This document shows, one piece after another, positions 14,604 to 18,346 of a stretch of DNA of 18,346 bases. Origin of the DNA: DAOUAG01 sp034432935 (GTDB lineage: Bacteria; Chloroflexota; Dehalococcoidia; SM23-28-2; RBG-16-64-32); the NCBI GenBank assembly GCA_034432935.1, contig DAOUBD010000086.1, positions 1-18,346 of the forward strand. The letters run 5' to 3'. Numbering within the stretch: position 1 is the stretch's first letter; each line of letters opens with the position of its first letter. The notes under the pieces are model-generated. The model ran no database searches, was not told the DNA's origin, and worked only from the letters and a program-made list of their open reading frames with translations. Position numbers and translations under genes: made by a program.

Positions 14604-15242
14604 TCAGGCTCCCAGAGCCTGCCCGCACTCCGGACAGAACTTGGCCCCTGCTTTCGCCTCCGTCCCGCAGCGGCTGCACACCGTCGTCGCCGCCAGCGGC
14701 GTGCCACACTCCGGGCAGAACTTCCCGCCCTGGCTCTCCGCCAGGCACTTGGGACAGCGGGCCACCACCTTCTCCCGCAGGTTTACGTCCTTGGTGAAGT
14801 CCACCGTCTGCAGCTTCTCCCTGATCTGCGCCAACTGCGCTTCCGACTGCAGAGCGCCCACCTCTTGCTCCAGCTTGGGCGCGCAGTTGGTGCATAGGCC
14901 TGCCTGCTCGTTCCAGCAGACATCGCGGCATATCCAGTCACCGCAGCGGTGGCACTGGTGAAAGTAGGGCCTCATCTCCTCGACGGCCTTCTTCAGCGCC
15001 CTGTCGCGCCCCGGCCCCCGCGCCATGTCCGCCATCTGCTCGGCGGAACTGGCTCCCCGGCCCAGGGCGCCGGCAAAAAAGCCGCCGGCCGCCCGCAACA
15101 GCCCGCCGCCGATGCCGGCCGCCGACTTCTGGAAGCTGCTCTCGTAGCCGTTGCCGCACCGTTCGCAGATGAACTCGAACTGGTAGCCGAACTCCGTCGA
15201 CTTGTCCCGGTAGTTGTCTGTGAAGGGGATCATCTCCGACAT
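14604..15242 (-). CDS. Multi-zinc-ribbon protein
   Basis: This 212-residue protein carries at least four cysteine clusters: CERC (Cys26, Cys29); a central group Cys97, 100, 105, 109, 117, 120; and two C-terminal ribbons, CPKC...CPEC (Cys163, 166, 176, 179) and CSRC...CPEC (Cys189, 192, 203, 206). The last two form a double zinc ribbon (DZR-like). A Gly/Ala-rich segment (GIGGGLLRAAGGFFAGALGRG, about 43-63) could insert in or lie on a membrane, and a helical linker sits at 121-160. Ribbons of this kind usually mediate protein contacts, so a specific activity cannot be assigned. The ATG follows GGAGAGG. Its stop codon lies one base before the TTG of the next gene. It is divergent from uvrA. Confidence 0.9.
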   Translation of the reverse strand: MSEMIPFTDNYRDKSTEFGYQFEFICERCGNGYESSFQKSAAGIGGGLLRAAGGFFAGALGRGASSAEQMADMARGPGRDRALKKAVEEMRPYFHQCHRCGDWICRDVCWNEQAGLCTNCAPKLEQEVGALQSEAQLAQIREKLQTVDFTKDVNLREKVVARCPKCLAESQGGKFCPECGTPLAATTVCSRCGTEAKAGAKFCPECGQALGA

Positions 15243-15269
15243 ATCGCCTCTCCTGCCTCGATCGGGTCT

Positions 15270-15300
15270 CGCCTCCGGCTTGTTGTTGCCGCCGGAGGCG
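15270..15300 (-). other. Perfect hairpin at the 5' end of the zinc-ribbon operon transcript
   Basis: CGCCTCCGGC (15270-15279) and GCCGGAGGCG (15291-15300) form a perfect 10-bp stem with an 11-base loop. The predicted transcription start is near 15301, so the hairpin would occupy the very 5' end of the mRNA. A role in RNA stability or as an operator is possible. Confidence 0.55.
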
Positions 15301-15307
15301 CCACTCC

Positions 15308-15336
15308 ATCGTAGGTTTGAGGCCGTCGGTCGTCAA
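15308..15336 (-). promoter_or_regulatory. Promoter of the zinc-ribbon operon
   Basis: The minus strand has TTGACG (15336-15331, five of six), exactly 17 bases and TACGAT (15313-15308, four of six). The predicted leader is ~59 bases and begins with the 15270-15300 hairpin. Confidence 0.55.
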
Positions 15337-15349
15337 CCATACCCATCCC

Positions 15350-15361
15350 AAACCGTTGTTC
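15350..15361. promoter_or_regulatory. LexA (SOS) box-like site at the uvrA promoter
   Basis: AAAC-CGTT-GTTC matches the GAAC-N4-GTTC core of the Gram-positive type LexA box in seven of eight half-site positions. It overlaps the uvrA -35 box, where LexA would be expected to block transcription. uvrA is a common SOS gene. Site identity is inferred; the LexA motif of this organism is not known from the window. Confidence 0.35.
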
Positions 15362-15384
15362 TAATCTTGGCGGCGGGTTAGAAT
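15356..15384 (+). promoter_or_regulatory. Promoter of uvrA
   Basis: TTGTTC (15356-15361, three of six, with the key TTG), a 17-base spacer and TAGAAT (15379-15384, five of six) predict a start near 15391. This makes an initiating TTG at 15391 unlikely and favours the ATG at 15418. Confidence 0.5.
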
Positions 15385-15417
15385 GGTTCATTGAGCCCGA
15401 AGCTGGATGGACGCCCC

Positions 15418-18327
<2,910 letters not shown>

Positions 18328-18330
18328 GGG

Positions 18331-18346
18331 CAGGCCCCCGTGCCTG
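18331..18346 (+). terminator. Possible terminator hairpin after uvrA, cut by the window edge
   Basis: CAGGC (18331-18335) and GCCTG (18342-18346) form a 5-bp stem with loop CCCCGT directly after the uvrA stop. GGGG immediately precedes the left arm, so the stem would lengthen if CCCC follows outside the window. Confidence 0.35.

Noticed and set aside
15391..15417. TTG start for uvrA at 15391
   Set aside because: It coincides with the predicted transcription start, while the ATG at 15418 gives the usual UvrA N-terminus.

Overview
The window is GC-rich bacterial chromosome carrying seventeen protein-coding genes, one of them cut by the left edge. It has no rRNA, tRNA, CRISPR array, insertion sequence or phage gene that I can see. 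Gene content and protein style (rplU-rpmA-rpmE followed by a DUF1385 gene, an rnhB/yraN neighbourhood, tandem FmdB zinc ribbons, a bacterial translin, UvrA with a VCDEPSIGLH Walker B) suggest a Chloroflexota member, perhaps near Dehalococcoidia. This placement is inference without a marker-gene tree. Coding is dense and no gene-free stretch exceeds about 190 bases.

Left part, minus strand (1-3631): a 4-oxalocrotonate-type tautomerase, then ftsH, then the ribosomal genes rplU-rpmA-rpmE and the first codons of a DUF1385 (YqhQ-like) membrane protein. A good promoter lies between ftsH and rplU. rplU appears to start at AUC and carries a basic Ala/Pro/Lys-rich tail of about 105 residues. A divergent promoter region with mirror-image -35 boxes leads to rnhB, a phosphotriesterase-like lactonase gene and yraN on the plus strand (3777-5800).

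Middle (5822-10107): a minus-strand pair encodes a PAP2/Aur1-like membrane phosphatase or transferase and a radical SAM protein with a cysteine-rich C-terminus. Facing away from it is a plus-strand cluster of four genes: a Cas4/AddB-like PD-(D/E)XK protein with a probable 4Fe-4S site, two adjacent FmdB-type zinc ribbons and a translin homologue. This cluster is the best candidate for an undescribed nucleic-acid-handling system, but only context supports that.

Right part (10123-18346): on the minus strand, a membrane GGDEF/HD-GYP cyclic-di-GMP protein, a CoA-transferase of the 4-hydroxybutyrate/acetate family, and a two-gene operon (multi-zinc-ribbon protein plus an unrecognised protein with a duplicated N-terminal beta-rich module). 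Divergent from that operon is uvrA, whose promoter overlaps a site resembling the Gram-positive LexA box. Several transcripts (ftsH, the zinc-ribbon operon) begin with a strong hairpin near the predicted 5' end, and two plus-strand genes look nearly leaderless.
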